In this document: piece after piece, positions 27,155 through 36,284 of the stretch
Layout of the letters: each line of letters begins with the position of its first letter
Numbering within the stretch: position 1 is the stretch's first letter
Source: Oscillospiraceae bacterium
Lineage (GTDB): Bacteria > Bacillota > Clostridia > Oscillospirales > Oscillospiraceae
Assembly: GCA_017395085.1 (NCBI GenBank)
Contig: JAFPWF010000002.1
Coordinates: 1-64,000 of the forward strand
Reading direction: 5' to 3'
DNA length: 64,000 bases
Notes under the pieces: generated by a model
Seen by the model: the letters and a program-made list of their open reading frames with translations, nothing else
What the model was told of the DNA's origin: nothing
Database searches by the model: none
Translations under genes and position numbers: made by a program

Positions 27155-28858
27155 CTAAGTATATCTCTGCTCATTCAGCCAAATTAGGTATTCCTGTGGA
27201 AAATCGAATGAAGGAAGATCTCGGATTTTCCATCCCAGAGCTGATGTTCCATCCCGAACAGCTTTCAGTCTATCCGGGATTTGCTCCAGGAGGGAAAGAT
27301 ATGTCTGTGCTTTTTCCTTTTCTCCCGCAGAAAGCGCCTCCTCATATGCTTGCCTAAGAATAGTAAAACAATCAATATATTCGGATAGATTGTATTTTGA
27401 GAGGAATATTGCTCTCTCTTTATACTGAAGTGCCTGGTCAAGTTCACCTCTTCGATAGGCTGCAAGAGCTTTCGCATCACAAGCTACCGAAGCATTCGGA
27501 TTCAACTTGAGTACACGGTCTGCAAGGTTTTCCATCTCATCTGCAGGCGCCTTTGGAAGGAGTTCGGCCAGCACAGAAGTATATCCCGGGTAGATGCGAA
27601 CTGCTGCCTTATTATCCCTTAGATAGCATTTCCAGGAGGCAAGCCCGATCCATAAGGAGATTCCCGCACAGCAAAGCAGAACCAGTCCCGACAGACGATA
27701 TTTGTCCACTCTGATGTCCGCTTTCGGTTCCACATCAATTGCAAGGAAGAGAAGCATTGCAACAGCTACAAACTGTGTATCAAAATCCATCAGGCTATGG
27801 AGACAGATTAATGCCGCTGGCATGCTGCGACGGAAATCCCCCGCTGAATGCAAAAAAAAGCGAATCAGTATCCACAGAAGCAAACCCGTTGGAATCCAAC
27901 CCACATCCAGAAGCAACTGCAGCAGATCATTGTGCACATGTTGAACCGAGTATACCCCAGTCTGGAATGAACCTTGAAGCCAAGAATATCCCATGTAACC
28001 CAAGCCAAACGGATGTATTACAATGATGGGAATTGCGTCCCTGGCATACAACACACGCCCCAGTATTTCGGAGGAGGAGAGTGATATCGTCAGAAATCGA
28101 CCGATGCTACTTCGATCCCCAGTTAAGAAAATGGTAAGGGCTAATCCAAGGGTCAAAATCCCCAAAAACACCATAATCTTCAGGCGTTTTGTTTTGTTCC
28201 TCTCCGTAAAAATGTAAAACAGAAACAGGCAAAACAGCAACACAAAAACCGTCCTGCTGCCTGAAAGCAGAATACCAATAACCAAGACTGCCGACCAGGG
28301 TACTACACCAAATACAGGCTTCTTGTCGAAAAGAAGGATCGCGAGAGCGCAAAGCAAATAAAGAGCATAGGTGTTGGGATATTGAAAAAAACCAGCTTGC
28401 CGTCCCGATACTAAAAACCAACCTTCCTTTGAAATCAGGCAGCTAAGGAGCAGAGATAGCAGAACCATAAGGCATGCAATATACGGCATACCCCGTAAGA
28501 GCTCTGTGCGCTGCTCCACCCGAAACTGCTCCAAAGCAAACACAAAAAGGGGTATGGGTAGAAACTGAACCGCTCCCACCAGCGCCATTCCTCTGTCACA
28601 GCCCCAAATCATTCCCAACAACAGGAAGAACTCCAGCGATAATGCCATCAGTAATACTGGACTCCGGGAATGGCAGATACCTTGTCTTTTCTGTATGAGA
28701 AACAGCAATATAACAAGAAAAAGGCTAATGATTGCAGACGTCCATGGAAAAAACATGCCAAAAAGAAACGGAGAGAACAAAAACTCCCATTTCAGCAGTG
28801 ACAAAAGTCTGTCCGGGCAGTTTTCCCACAAATATGCGTTTTTTGATATTTGTTTCAA
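27155..28858 (-). CDS. O-antigen ligase/polymerase-like membrane protein with C-terminal helical repeats
   Basis: This 567-residue protein has 10-12 transmembrane segments over the first 400 residues. The motif HNDLLQLLLDVGW in a large outer loop is typical of the O-antigen ligase/Wzy family. The C-terminal 150 residues are soluble and helical, with TPR-like segments (AYRRGELDQALQYKERA). In Gram-positives such proteins can polymerise or ligate surface glycans. The start is a TTG without a good ribosome binding site, so it is uncertain. It follows the large secreted repeat protein by 30 bases on the same strand and is AT-richer than the flanking genes. Confidence 0.75.
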   Translation of the reverse strand: MKQISKNAYLWENCPDRLLSLLKWEFLFSPFLFGMFFPWTSAIISLFLVILLFLIQKRQGICHSRSPVLLMALSLEFFLLLGMIWGCDRGMALVGAVQFLPIPLFVFALEQFRVEQRTELLRGMPYIACLMVLLSLLLSCLISKEGWFLVSGRQAGFFQYPNTYALYLLCALAILLFDKKPVFGVVPWSAVLVIGILLSGSRTVFVLLFCLFLFYIFTERNKTKRLKIMVFLGILTLGLALTIFLTGDRSSIGRFLTISLSSSEILGRVLYARDAIPIIVIHPFGLGYMGYSWLQGSFQTGVYSVQHVHNDLLQLLLDVGWIPTGLLLWILIRFFLHSAGDFRRSMPAALICLHSLMDFDTQFVAVAMLLFLAIDVEPKADIRVDKYRLSGLVLLCCAGISLWIGLASWKCYLRDNKAAVRIYPGYTSVLAELLPKAPADEMENLADRVLKLNPNASVACDAKALAAYRRGELDQALQYKERAIFLSKYNLSEYIDCFTILRQAYEEALSAGEKEKAQTYLSLLEQIPDRLKAVRDGTSALGWKIRDLPSFDFPQEYLIWLNEQRYT

Positions 28859-28888
28859 TCTTCTATCATGTTTTCACATATTTCAAGT

Positions 28889-31417
28889 TTACTGTGATAC
28901 GGGCACCTCATCCGCGAGAGTCATTTGGATGTTAACCGGAAGTTCCATGCTTTTGCCGTCACCCAAGTCAATCACCAGTTTTGCCTTTAACTGAACTCCA
29001 TCCCCTAGTCCCGTGAGGATGGTTGCAGCACTTTCATCGCCGGCAGCATTCAGGTTCAGAGAAATGGGCGCGTCTTCAGGCGGAACAACAGAAGCCTCAG
29101 ATTTTGCATTTGACTCAGCGCTTTCCTGGTCTGTTGCCAAACGAGATGCAGATAGATCTGTAGCTTCAGCCGCAACAGCAGGAATTTCATCTGCCGTTTC
29201 AACAACTCCAGTCGATGAATCTTCCATTGGTTCTGTAGGAACAGCAACTGCCGATGCATCATAACCGTCTGACCAAATTGCCTTAAATGTGACATTTTCT
29301 TTGGCACAGAAATACGCCCCTGGATAAGTGACCGTTATGCTGGAAACATCACTTTCCCAACGCAAAAATTTGGCCCCATGCCGAAGTGCTGTTGGAAGCT
29401 GAACCCAGGTACCCGGTGCAACAAATCTGGTAACGGTTCCCTCTGCATGGCTTTCGGAATCATATCCGCCATTGTAATCAAAAACTACTTTAATTGACTT
29501 GGCAGAATCAGTGCTGTCCTCTTTCTCTGGTGTTGAATTTGTAACGTAATCTGTATAACTGACATAGCCGTAACCACTAGAAGTTTTTTCCAGCTCCACG
29601 CTCAGGTAAACGCCGCCACCCTTTGGCACCTCAACATAATAGTCGCCGTTTTCATCCTGTAGAAGCTGAACAGATTTGCCCTCATCAGAGTATGCCCCTG
29701 TTATATTATATCCTGCTTCCAGATTCACCTTCAGGATAACGGTATCGCCCTCGTTCGCAACCGACAGATCATGGCTGGTATCCAAAGCGTTTCCGTTCTG
29801 GTCAACTGCGGAAAGCGTCGCGCCGGCAGCAGGCTGCTCTACCCTGATAATATACATGATGGATTCTTCAATTTTGGTGCTGTTTTCGGTCGTGCTGATT
29901 CCGTACCCTGGCTTGTAGCCCTTCACGGCGTCACCGTCTTCATCCAAATCAATCTTCCAGACGGTGAGCTTCAGATTATCCTCCGTGGTTTTTTCATCAA
30001 TGACAATTGCATGTGCATCCCCATGAAGTGTCCCATCCACAAGGATATCAGAAACTGCAGCGCTGTTCTCATTTGTGATCGCAGTCAAGGCATAAGCGCC
30101 TGCCTGCACGTCACCATCAACAAGGACTTTAGTCTCTCCTGTCCCATTTACGCCCATCGCCACGTTGATGCCGAATCCGTTTGTTGAAATATCGCCATCC
30201 ACCTCAACCGTGCCCGTGCCATTTACAGTCGCAATGTTTATTGCGGTCGCTTGCTGATACTGCCCCGCTGTTACCGTTACAGGGCCAGCGTTTACATCAA
30301 CATCGCCCCCGTTAATAACCAACGTCATGCCGGCGGCATATTCCGTTCCCGTCACAGTCACTGCACCACCAACACTGATTTCAGTGTTGGAATCATCGCT
30401 GCTCACTGCATAAACACCCGAGCCAGACTCAACTTTTATCTCATCTTGAATCTCTATCTTGATTTCTCCCTGATCATTTGCAAATGCTCCAACTCCAGTC
30501 GCTCCATCTCCTTTGCCGACTGCTTCAATACTTCCCTCAGCTGTAACTGTAATGATGCCATCATCCTCAACAACTGTATGTATACCTTCAGCACTGCCGG
30601 ATGGAGCGTTTGCAGTGATATCACCACCAACCTGAACTGTGGCAGATGAATCTATCCCTGCAAAAGTGTCGATAGCAGTAGCTTTATTGCCGGTATCAGT
30701 ATTTGCTGTGACATCTTCTTTTACATTTACTGTAACAGCTTTTTCTCCAATCGCGTCGACTTCAATCCCCGTTGCCTCCGTATTACTGTCGACCGTTACG
30801 CTTCCTGTCACATTAATTTCCGTTTCACTTGGATCTGGAATCGGGCTCCCTGCAAATATTACTGTGACACCACTCGCAGTATTATCACCGTTTGCGTCCA
30901 CATTACCGTCCACCGTAATGCCCAATGACCCGCCGTTATCCGGTCTGCCAAATATGCCAACTGCCTCCACGCCGTCAGCAGAAACATCCCCTGTGATCGT
31001 AATCTCCGTATTGCTCCCGTCCATTATGGCTGTTCCAACAACAGCAACAGCTGAGCCGTTTGATGCCTCCGCTTCAATATTTCCCTGAATTATTGCCTCA
31101 GCATCACCGCCATACGTTGCAGAAGCGTTTAGGCCTTTGGCATCACTTGAAGTACTCTCGGCAAGAATGTCCCCTTGAACATCAAGCTGTGCTTCCGCGC
31201 CAGAATCAGCACTTACATTGACAGCATCCACAGCTGCAGAATCAATGATAGTAACATTCTCTGTAATCGCTGTCTCTACACTATTCCCCGTTCCCGTTTC
31301 TCCGACATCCACAGGAGTTGTTACATCCGCATAGGTGACAAAGCCAAAGTTTGTAGCGAGCAGCGAACAAACTAATATCATGGAAAAGATATCCCGTGCA
31401 AAGCGGCTCTTTTTCAT
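28889..31417 (-). CDS. Large secreted repeat-rich surface protein
   Basis: This protein of about 842 residues starts with a signal peptide (FARDIFSMILVCSLLATNFG). Residues of about 30-500 are a string of short repeated units of the type V-DGDV-A-GDNATA, rich in Val, Thr, Asp, Asn and Gly, which suggests a beta-helix. Next comes a region with AGYNITGAYSDEGK, then an InlB/Listeria-Bacteroides-type repeat (VVFDYNGGYDSES to VTFKAIWS). A Glu/Ser/Ala-rich stretch and a short C-terminal domain follow. No LPXTG, S-layer or transmembrane anchor is seen. GGAGG upstream of the ATG at 31417 decides the start. Base composition is AT-richer than the window average. Confidence 0.85.
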   Translation of the reverse strand: MKKSRFARDIFSMILVCSLLATNFGFVTYADVTTPVDVGETGTGNSVETAITENVTIIDSAAVDAVNVSADSGAEAQLDVQGDILAESTSSDAKGLNASATYGGDAEAIIQGNIEAEASNGSAVAVVGTAIMDGSNTEITITGDVSADGVEAVGIFGRPDNGGSLGITVDGNVDANGDNTASGVTVIFAGSPIPDPSETEINVTGSVTVDSNTEATGIEVDAIGEKAVTVNVKEDVTANTDTGNKATAIDTFAGIDSSATVQVGGDITANAPSGSAEGIHTVVEDDGIITVTAEGSIEAVGKGDGATGVGAFANDQGEIKIEIQDEIKVESGSGVYAVSSDDSNTEISVGGAVTVTGTEYAAGMTLVINGGDVDVNAGPVTVTAGQYQQATAINIATVNGTGTVEVDGDISTNGFGINVAMGVNGTGETKVLVDGDVQAGAYALTAITNENSAAVSDILVDGTLHGDAHAIVIDEKTTEDNLKLTVWKIDLDEDGDAVKGYKPGYGISTTENSTKIEESIMYIIRVEQPAAGATLSAVDQNGNALDTSHDLSVANEGDTVILKVNLEAGYNITGAYSDEGKSVQLLQDENGDYYVEVPKGGGVYLSVELEKTSSGYGYVSYTDYVTNSTPEKEDSTDSAKSIKVVFDYNGGYDSESHAEGTVTRFVAPGTWVQLPTALRHGAKFLRWESDVSSITVTYPGAYFCAKENVTFKAIWSDGYDASAVAVPTEPMEDSSTGVVETADEIPAVAAEATDLSASRLATDQESAESNAKSEASVVPPEDAPISLNLNAAGDESAATILTGLGDGVQLKAKLVIDLGDGKSMELPVNIQMTLADEVPVSQ

Positions 31418-31481
31418 AATGGTACCTCCGTTATAAAGGATCAATTAAGCATAAAAGCAGGGAAACAATATATATGATATT

Positions 31482-31510
31482 AATTTAGCACATATACAAG
31501 ACCTTGTAAA
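31482..31510 (-). promoter_or_regulatory. Putative promoter of the surface protein gene
   Basis: On the minus strand, TTTACA and TAAATT are separated by 17 bases, about 65 bases upstream of the start codon. Confidence 0.5.
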
Positions 31511-31741
31511 GTGGAATCAAATATCTAATCGAACTATTTTTTAATAAAACCATTGATATTTGCACAAATAATCAAAAATTGTGCACAAATAGCAATCGTT
31601 TTGAATCTCGTTCGCAACCATTTCACGCTGTTTTGTCAACTTGGTTTAACAGTCACTTTCGTAGACAGACTATAATGATAACTTAATAAAAAAACATCTG
31701 GGAAACTTCAAGCTTTAACAATACAATCCCGAAATAATATA

Positions 31742-31787
31742 GCCAGGAATGATCTCTTGAGAGCTCATCCCCGGCCTTGTTTTTTTG
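31742..31787. terminator. Hairpin with T7 tail in the intergenic region
   Basis: Stem arms GCCAGGAATGA and TCATCCCCGGC enclose a CTCT/AGAG top stem. The plus strand has two A-C mismatches but a run of seven T residues. The minus strand pairs fully through G-U wobbles but has a poor T-run. It may end the minus-strand operon above or a plus-strand small RNA. Confidence 0.5.
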
Positions 31788-31864
31788 TGGAAAAACCCAA
31801 ACCTTTGAAAATCATAATTGTATGAATAATCAGAGGGTCTCAGAGTTCTTCAGAAATTGTTCAT

Positions 31865-32494
31865 TTAAAATCCGAGATTGTCGTTTACCAGAATGACATG
31901 GATTCTGCCCGTGTGACGGGAGAAGCGGGTGATCAGGAACTGGCAGCAGATGGTGTCCGGCGATTTGCAGTTGAGGCAGGCCCCGGTTTTGGCGCAGGGC
32001 GTGCTGAGGCCGAAGCGCTGTGCGTTGGTCGTGGCGGCCACGTTCCTTGCTCGCTTCATGGCGTGGTCCACATCGCCGCAGACCTTGTTCATGCCCACGA
32101 TAAAGATGACCTTCTTCGGGCCGAAGGCAATTGCCGAAACGCGGTTGGAATTCCCGTCGATGTTGACGAGGATCCCGTCGTCCGTGATGGCGTTGCAGCT
32201 GGCTAGGAACACATCGGCGTCGTAGGCGGTCAGTGCGGCCGCGCGCTTGTCTTCGTACTCGTCGCGGTCGATGAAGGTATAGTTGCCCTCCTTCAGGGCT
32301 TTCGGCAGACCGATTTCATGCACGCTCACTCCGCCGCCCATGGTCGCCGTGCTCCCCTCCGGAATCAGGGAGAGGGCAATCTTCAGCGCTTCTTCCCGGT
32401 CCTGCGCATAGTAACCGGACATGTTCCGGGACTCCAGGCCCTTGATGGTCTTCTTTGCAAGAAGTTCGTTCCGTTTCTCTACAAATTTGTTCAT
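31865..32494 (-). CDS. LUD-domain protein (LutC/YkgG-like)
   Basis: This 209-residue cytoplasmic protein is of the lactate-utilisation domain family. The motifs are ATMGGGVSVHEIGLPKAL, FLASCNAITDDGILVNIDG and VGMNKVCGDVDHAMKR, followed by a Cys-rich stretch GACLNCKSPDTICCQF near 172-187. Stand-alone members of this family are common in anaerobes and their function is not settled. GGAGG precedes the ATG. It is the last gene of a minus-strand operon that starts with dehydratase-family genes. Confidence 0.87.
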   Translation of the reverse strand: MNKFVEKRNELLAKKTIKGLESRNMSGYYAQDREEALKIALSLIPEGSTATMGGGVSVHEIGLPKALKEGNYTFIDRDEYEDKRAAALTAYDADVFLASCNAITDDGILVNIDGNSNRVSAIAFGPKKVIFIVGMNKVCGDVDHAMKRARNVAATTNAQRFGLSTPCAKTGACLNCKSPDTICCQFLITRFSRHTGRIHVILVNDNLGF

Positions 32495-32531
32495 GATGAT
32501 CCTCCGCTTGGTATTTTTGATACAGGTGCGG

Positions 32532-32572
32532 AATCAGCCGGGAAGCAGCCGCAGCAGGCTCCCGGCTGATTC
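32532..32572. other. Perfect intercistronic hairpin
   Basis: A 12-13 bp perfect stem AATCAGCCGGGA/TCCCGGCTGATT with a 16-base loop lies between the flavodoxin-like and LUD genes. No T-run follows on either strand, so mRNA processing or stabilisation is more likely than termination. Confidence 0.6.
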
Positions 32573-32582
32573 GGATTTCAGG

Positions 32583-33128
32583 TTATTGCGGCTCGTACCA
32601 CTTCATGACATTAAGCGGCTCTCTCTGCTGCAGCGCCCATTCAACGGCAGCGTCAATTCCGTCCCAGGTTGCGGGCTCCCCGTCGCCGGTTTCGGCCATC
32701 GTCAGGGTGGCCTGCTCCGCATCACTAAGTTGGCCTTTTCCTTCCAGCCGCTTTACGATGCTCTGGTTCACCTTCTTCATGATGAGGCGCATCGGGAAGG
32801 AAAGCCTGTCCATATGGAAGGCTCCCTGAACGCCGAACACCGGAGTGGTGCTGTCCAGGCCGTTTTTCTCTTTGTAAGCTTCCAGCGCGGCGCCTGTGGG
32901 AAGAGACATGCCGACCGGAACCACCGCCTTGACCGCATAGTTCTTTTGCGCTTTCGCCAGGCCCTGAACTTTGCCGTTCATCAGCCAGCCGATGAAGATC
33001 ACTTCCATTCCCTTCGGCAGAGGGCAGGCGTCAACCGGATACGAGGGCAGGGCCAGCTTCCGGGACATGATATGCGCATAACGCTCGCAGGAGCCGGTCG
33101 CGCTTTTATAAAGAATCGCACTGATCAC
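32583..33128 (-). CDS. Flavodoxin-fold protein
   Basis: This 181-residue protein begins ISAILYKSATGSCERYA, a flavodoxin-like first strand and phosphate loop, and continues with VIFIGWLMNGKVQG and VKAVVPVGMSLPTGA. These match the flavodoxin-domain proteins that bind FMN. The second half, about 80 residues with basic helices, is not typical of minimal flavodoxins. Translation starts at GTG, with AAAGGAG eight bases upstream. In this operon it could be an electron donor or carrier for the dehydratase-family pair; that is inference from position. Confidence 0.78.
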   Translation of the reverse strand: MISAILYKSATGSCERYAHIMSRKLALPSYPVDACPLPKGMEVIFIGWLMNGKVQGLAKAQKNYAVKAVVPVGMSLPTGAALEAYKEKNGLDSTTPVFGVQGAFHMDRLSFPMRLIMKKVNQSIVKRLEGKGQLSDAEQATLTMAETGDGEPATWDGIDAAVEWALQQREPLNVMKWYEPQ

Positions 33129-33160
33129 TGGTTTACTCCTTTCAACAGATCACGGAAGCA

Positions 33161-33346
33161 TTAAACGATCCTGCGGTCGCGGACCTGGGAATCGTAGTGC
33201 TTGTTCAGGAAGGGACGCACGACGTAGTAAATCAGCTTGTTCTCGAAATTCCCCATATAGATGGTAAAGGTGACCGCAAAACCGATCAGGCCGACCAGGC
33301 CGATTTTGCCGAGAATCTGAAAGCATTTCTTCCAATCGAATTTCAC
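33161..33346 (-). CDS. Small single-pass membrane protein
   Basis: This 61-residue protein starts at a GTG with AGGAAGG upstream. It has one hydrophobic helix (IGLVGLIGFAVTFTIYM) and a basic C-terminus. It lies between the dehydratase-family and flavodoxin-like genes with short gaps on both sides. I do not recognise it; it may anchor the neighbouring soluble proteins to the membrane. Confidence 0.7.
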   Translation of the reverse strand: MKFDWKKCFQILGKIGLVGLIGFAVTFTIYMGNFENKLIYYVVRPFLNKHYDSQVRDRRIV

Positions 33347-33363
33347 TGTAATCCCTTCCTTTC

Positions 33364-34968
33364 TCAATACGCTTCGGAATCGTCAAAGCTGACGATGGTC
33401 GGATCCAGAGGCTCCTCATTCAGGACGATGGACATGTACTGATTCACGCAGTCGCGCATGTTCTGGCGGGAAACCGTACGGCTGTCCTCCAGGTCGTGCT
33501 CAATGAAGATGAAGTGGAAACCGAGTTCCCTCGCCTGCTCCTCCATAATGGAGTGCACGCCAAGCATGCCCTTGCAGGCGATGTTGTCGTTCATGAGGAC
33601 CATGTCGCAATTGAAGTTGTGCGCCCACTCCCAGACGGCGTTGACATTGTCCCAGCCGCCGACAGCCATGTGGCGCATGGTCGCCTTCTGGGTCAGCCGG
33701 GTCAGGTCTTCCATGGCACGGTCTTCATCTTCGGTGTCGACCATATTAAAGCCCATGGTGGAGTCCATGTTCAGCACAATGGCTACGCCCCAGCAGTTCT
33801 GGATCCAGGTCGGGAAGTCGGTATAATACACGGCGGACGGGCCCCACAGGAATGCGCGGTGGCGGGTCTTCCCGCCGAAAGGCTCGTACCGGTCCTCATA
33901 GCATTTGCGCAGGCGCTTCATGACCTTGCGGTCGACCTTGTTGAAGTACGGATCCGCTCCGTTGACAGACTGCCACTCATACAGCTTGTAGAGCGTCTCG
34001 GCAATGCCGACCTCTGCGGTGTAGCCGGTCTTCATGTAGTCCCACTTTTCGAGCTCAAAGTTGTTCTGCTCGTTGATGCGTTTTGCTGCTTCAAAGAAGG
34101 TCTTCCAGTTGAATTTGGTGTTGTACTGTTCCTCGATGAAGGCGATGGTCTCCTTCATGATCTCTTTAGAGAACGGCAAAGCGAGTTCATCGTCGTTATG
34201 AATCATGGCGAGAGTCGCCTGATAGTCCGGCAAGCCGACGCGGCGGCGCTGGAACATGGAGGTCGCTTCGGACGCGTTGCAGGGCATGTTCGTTGTAATC
34301 AGCGCCTTGCCGACCAGCGGGAACGCATCATCCAGCGCAACGCCGGTTTCTGCCGCACAGCGCGAACAGACGTCTGCCGGAAGGCCGAAGGATTCGGCAA
34401 CATCGATGTAATACGGCTCAATGTGCTGATCGACATCGCAGATGATGAACTCCGGCAGCGTCTGCAGCGGTACCGGGTAAAGATCGGGGAAACCGGTCAT
34501 GAACAGTTCGGGCAGAACCTCGTCAATCGGCACAAGCTTCTCGCTCTTTGCCTGGCTTGCGCCGAGACGGCGGTCATGGGAAAGAATATAGCCGATGCGC
34601 CCGGTCAGGTTCTTGACGATGGCATGCATCTGGGCATGCGCCACACGGAGTTCCTGGTCACGGTAGCCTTCAAAGAGGCGGTCGATGAACATGAAGGTTC
34701 CGAGGAAAGAGCCCATCCAGCGGTATTCCCAGAAGCCCTTCATAATCGGGACCGGGGCGGACGCGACCATTTTGCCCATGGCCAAAACATTGTTGAGCCA
34801 TGAGACGTAATCGAACATGGTATCCTTCAGGCCGCGCCATTCGCGGTATTTCGCCACGCCGGTACTCTCATAGTAACGGGTACGTTGGCCGCCTTTGCCG
34901 TTTTCAGCCATCCAGATCGGATCATACTTTTTCAGTTTGCTGTCAATCAGATTTCCAAGTACTCCCAT
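33364..34968 (-). CDS. 2-hydroxyacyl-CoA dehydratase-family large subunit
   Basis: This 534-residue protein belongs to the family of 2-hydroxyglutaryl-CoA dehydratase D-component and benzoyl-CoA reductase subunits. Candidate [4Fe-4S] ligands are cysteines in CSRC, NMPCNASE and NIACKGMLG, and the C-terminal part ends in a block resembling family members (IFIEHDLEDSRTVSRQNMRD). It is longer than the usual 380-440 residues. GGAGG upstream decides the ATG at 34968. It is 13 bases downstream of the partner subunit gene. The real substrate is unknown. Confidence 0.85.
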   Translation of the reverse strand: MGVLGNLIDSKLKKYDPIWMAENGKGGQRTRYYESTGVAKYREWRGLKDTMFDYVSWLNNVLAMGKMVASAPVPIMKGFWEYRWMGSFLGTFMFIDRLFEGYRDQELRVAHAQMHAIVKNLTGRIGYILSHDRRLGASQAKSEKLVPIDEVLPELFMTGFPDLYPVPLQTLPEFIICDVDQHIEPYYIDVAESFGLPADVCSRCAAETGVALDDAFPLVGKALITTNMPCNASEATSMFQRRRVGLPDYQATLAMIHNDDELALPFSKEIMKETIAFIEEQYNTKFNWKTFFEAAKRINEQNNFELEKWDYMKTGYTAEVGIAETLYKLYEWQSVNGADPYFNKVDRKVMKRLRKCYEDRYEPFGGKTRHRAFLWGPSAVYYTDFPTWIQNCWGVAIVLNMDSTMGFNMVDTEDEDRAMEDLTRLTQKATMRHMAVGGWDNVNAVWEWAHNFNCDMVLMNDNIACKGMLGVHSIMEEQARELGFHFIFIEHDLEDSRTVSRQNMRDCVNQYMSIVLNEEPLDPTIVSFDDSEAY

Positions 34969-34981
34969 GAATTCCACCTCC

Positions 34982-36163
34982 TTATTCACCGAGCTTTTTG
35001 ATTTCCAGACTCTCGACAAAGGCCTGAAAGCGGGTTCTCAGCTGGCCCATGGAACCCAATGCGTACTCTTTCTCAATGGTGCAGCAGGGAATGCCGTTCT
35101 CTGCCGACATGATGTGCGAGGCCAGTACTTTTTCATAACTCCAGAATTCGCAGAACTTCATGTTTTCATAGATGATGCCGTCTGCTTTAAACTCTTTTAC
35201 CAGCTTGAGCAGTTCCGTGTGACGCTGGTCGATCTTCATACCGTCCATAAAGCGCGCGCACTGATTCCAGTGCAGGTAATGACGGCAGATGGCGTCAAAA
35301 GCGGTCTCCCCTGGAAGAATCTCAATGGTTTCGCGGCTCGGGAAACTGCCGAAGCAGTAGCGGTCGGCCACCACCATGGCGCCGCAGCCCTCGATCAGCT
35401 TCGTGAAATCGGGATCATCGATTTCGGAGCCGGCCAGCACCACGCGGGCACGGAACGGGAACTTTGGCTCCGGCTTTCTCTTTTTCACCTCGGCGAGCGT
35501 TTCCTTCAGATACGGCAGGATCAGGTCATGCGGGCAGACCTCGCTGACCAGCTGGATCACATGGAATTCATAGCCGGTGATCGGCGGGTTGTCAAGCTTC
35601 CGGAATTCCCCGATGGCCGTAACCGTCTCCGCCAGTTCGTTAAACTCTGCGATGGCTCTGCGCATCGCTTCTTCCGAAACATCCACGCCGAGCGCGTTCT
35701 TCATCGGATTCAGGATGTGCTTCTGAATCTGCGCCTTGTAATACTTCAGGTTGGTCTCGTCACCCTTCATGGGTGGATCAATGATGGTGACAAAGAAGTT
35801 TTCATGTTTGATGGGGTGCAGGAGATAGAGCTGCTCCTCCATGCGCTCCATCGCCGCACAGCTTTCCGAGCCGAAGAGCGCGGACAGGTGGTTATACCCG
35901 CCCTCAATGGCACGCTCCAGAATGGAACGGACATAGGGGCAGGTCCGCTGCGTCATATAGTAGGTGCCGATGTCCGGCGATGTGCAGCGGGGTGCACGCA
36001 GTCTGGTGGAGAAACAGTTCCCGAGGTTTAAAAGCACTTCCGGGATATAGTAGCAGTTGTATCCCAACGCCTGTCTTCCTTCGGCAACAGCTTTTTGGAC
36101 CAGTTCATTGTTTGCTTCCTGCAGCAGGTTTTCAAAATAGATCAGATGCTTCAGGTCTTTCAA
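34982..36163 (-). CDS. 2-hydroxyacyl-CoA dehydratase-family second subunit
   Basis: This 393-residue protein is of the same family as the next gene. It has an early cysteine block (RCTSPD), a middle block with ALFGSESCAAMERM, and late cysteines (NMKFCEFWSYEK and GIPCCTIEKEYA). It ends with GSMGQLRTRFQAFVE, the typical family C-terminus. Family enzymes dehydrate 2-hydroxyacyl-CoA or reduce aromatic acyl-CoA by one-electron chemistry, driven by an ATP-dependent activator. The best start is TTG at 36163, eight bases after AAAGGAGG; an upstream in-frame TTG overlaps that site. No activator gene lies nearby. Confidence 0.85.
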   Translation of the reverse strand: MKDLKHLIYFENLLQEANNELVQKAVAEGRQALGYNCYYIPEVLLNLGNCFSTRLRAPRCTSPDIGTYYMTQRTCPYVRSILERAIEGGYNHLSALFGSESCAAMERMEEQLYLLHPIKHENFFVTIIDPPMKGDETNLKYYKAQIQKHILNPMKNALGVDVSEEAMRRAIAEFNELAETVTAIGEFRKLDNPPITGYEFHVIQLVSEVCPHDLILPYLKETLAEVKKRKPEPKFPFRARVVLAGSEIDDPDFTKLIEGCGAMVVADRYCFGSFPSRETIEILPGETAFDAICRHYLHWNQCARFMDGMKIDQRHTELLKLVKEFKADGIIYENMKFCEFWSYEKVLASHIMSAENGIPCCTIEKEYALGSMGQLRTRFQAFVESLEIKKLGE

Positions 36164-36231
36164 GCGGTTTTCCCTCCTTTGATTCAATGGATTTTGCGTT
36201 TCGCAAGGTCAAAACACTGGTGAATAACCAG

Positions 36232-36276
36232 TCTCGGCCGGGAATGATTTCAGAATACCATCATTCCCGGCCGAGA
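36232..36276 (-). terminator. Strong hairpin at the end of the rnf-metallochaperone operon
   Basis: A perfect 16-bp stem TCTCGGCCGGGAATGA with a 13-base loop lies just after the heavy-metal-binding gene on the minus strand. The T-run is short. Confidence 0.75.
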
Positions 36277-36284
36277 TCAATCTT

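Larger units (their letters stand above)
31418..31864. other. AT-rich 447-bp intergenic region
   Basis: This stretch lies between two minus-strand genes. It holds a promoter for the surface protein gene (31482-31510), a TATAAT on the plus strand at 31671-31676, and a terminator-like hairpin at 31742-31787. No protein-coding gene is supported. Confidence 0.6.
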
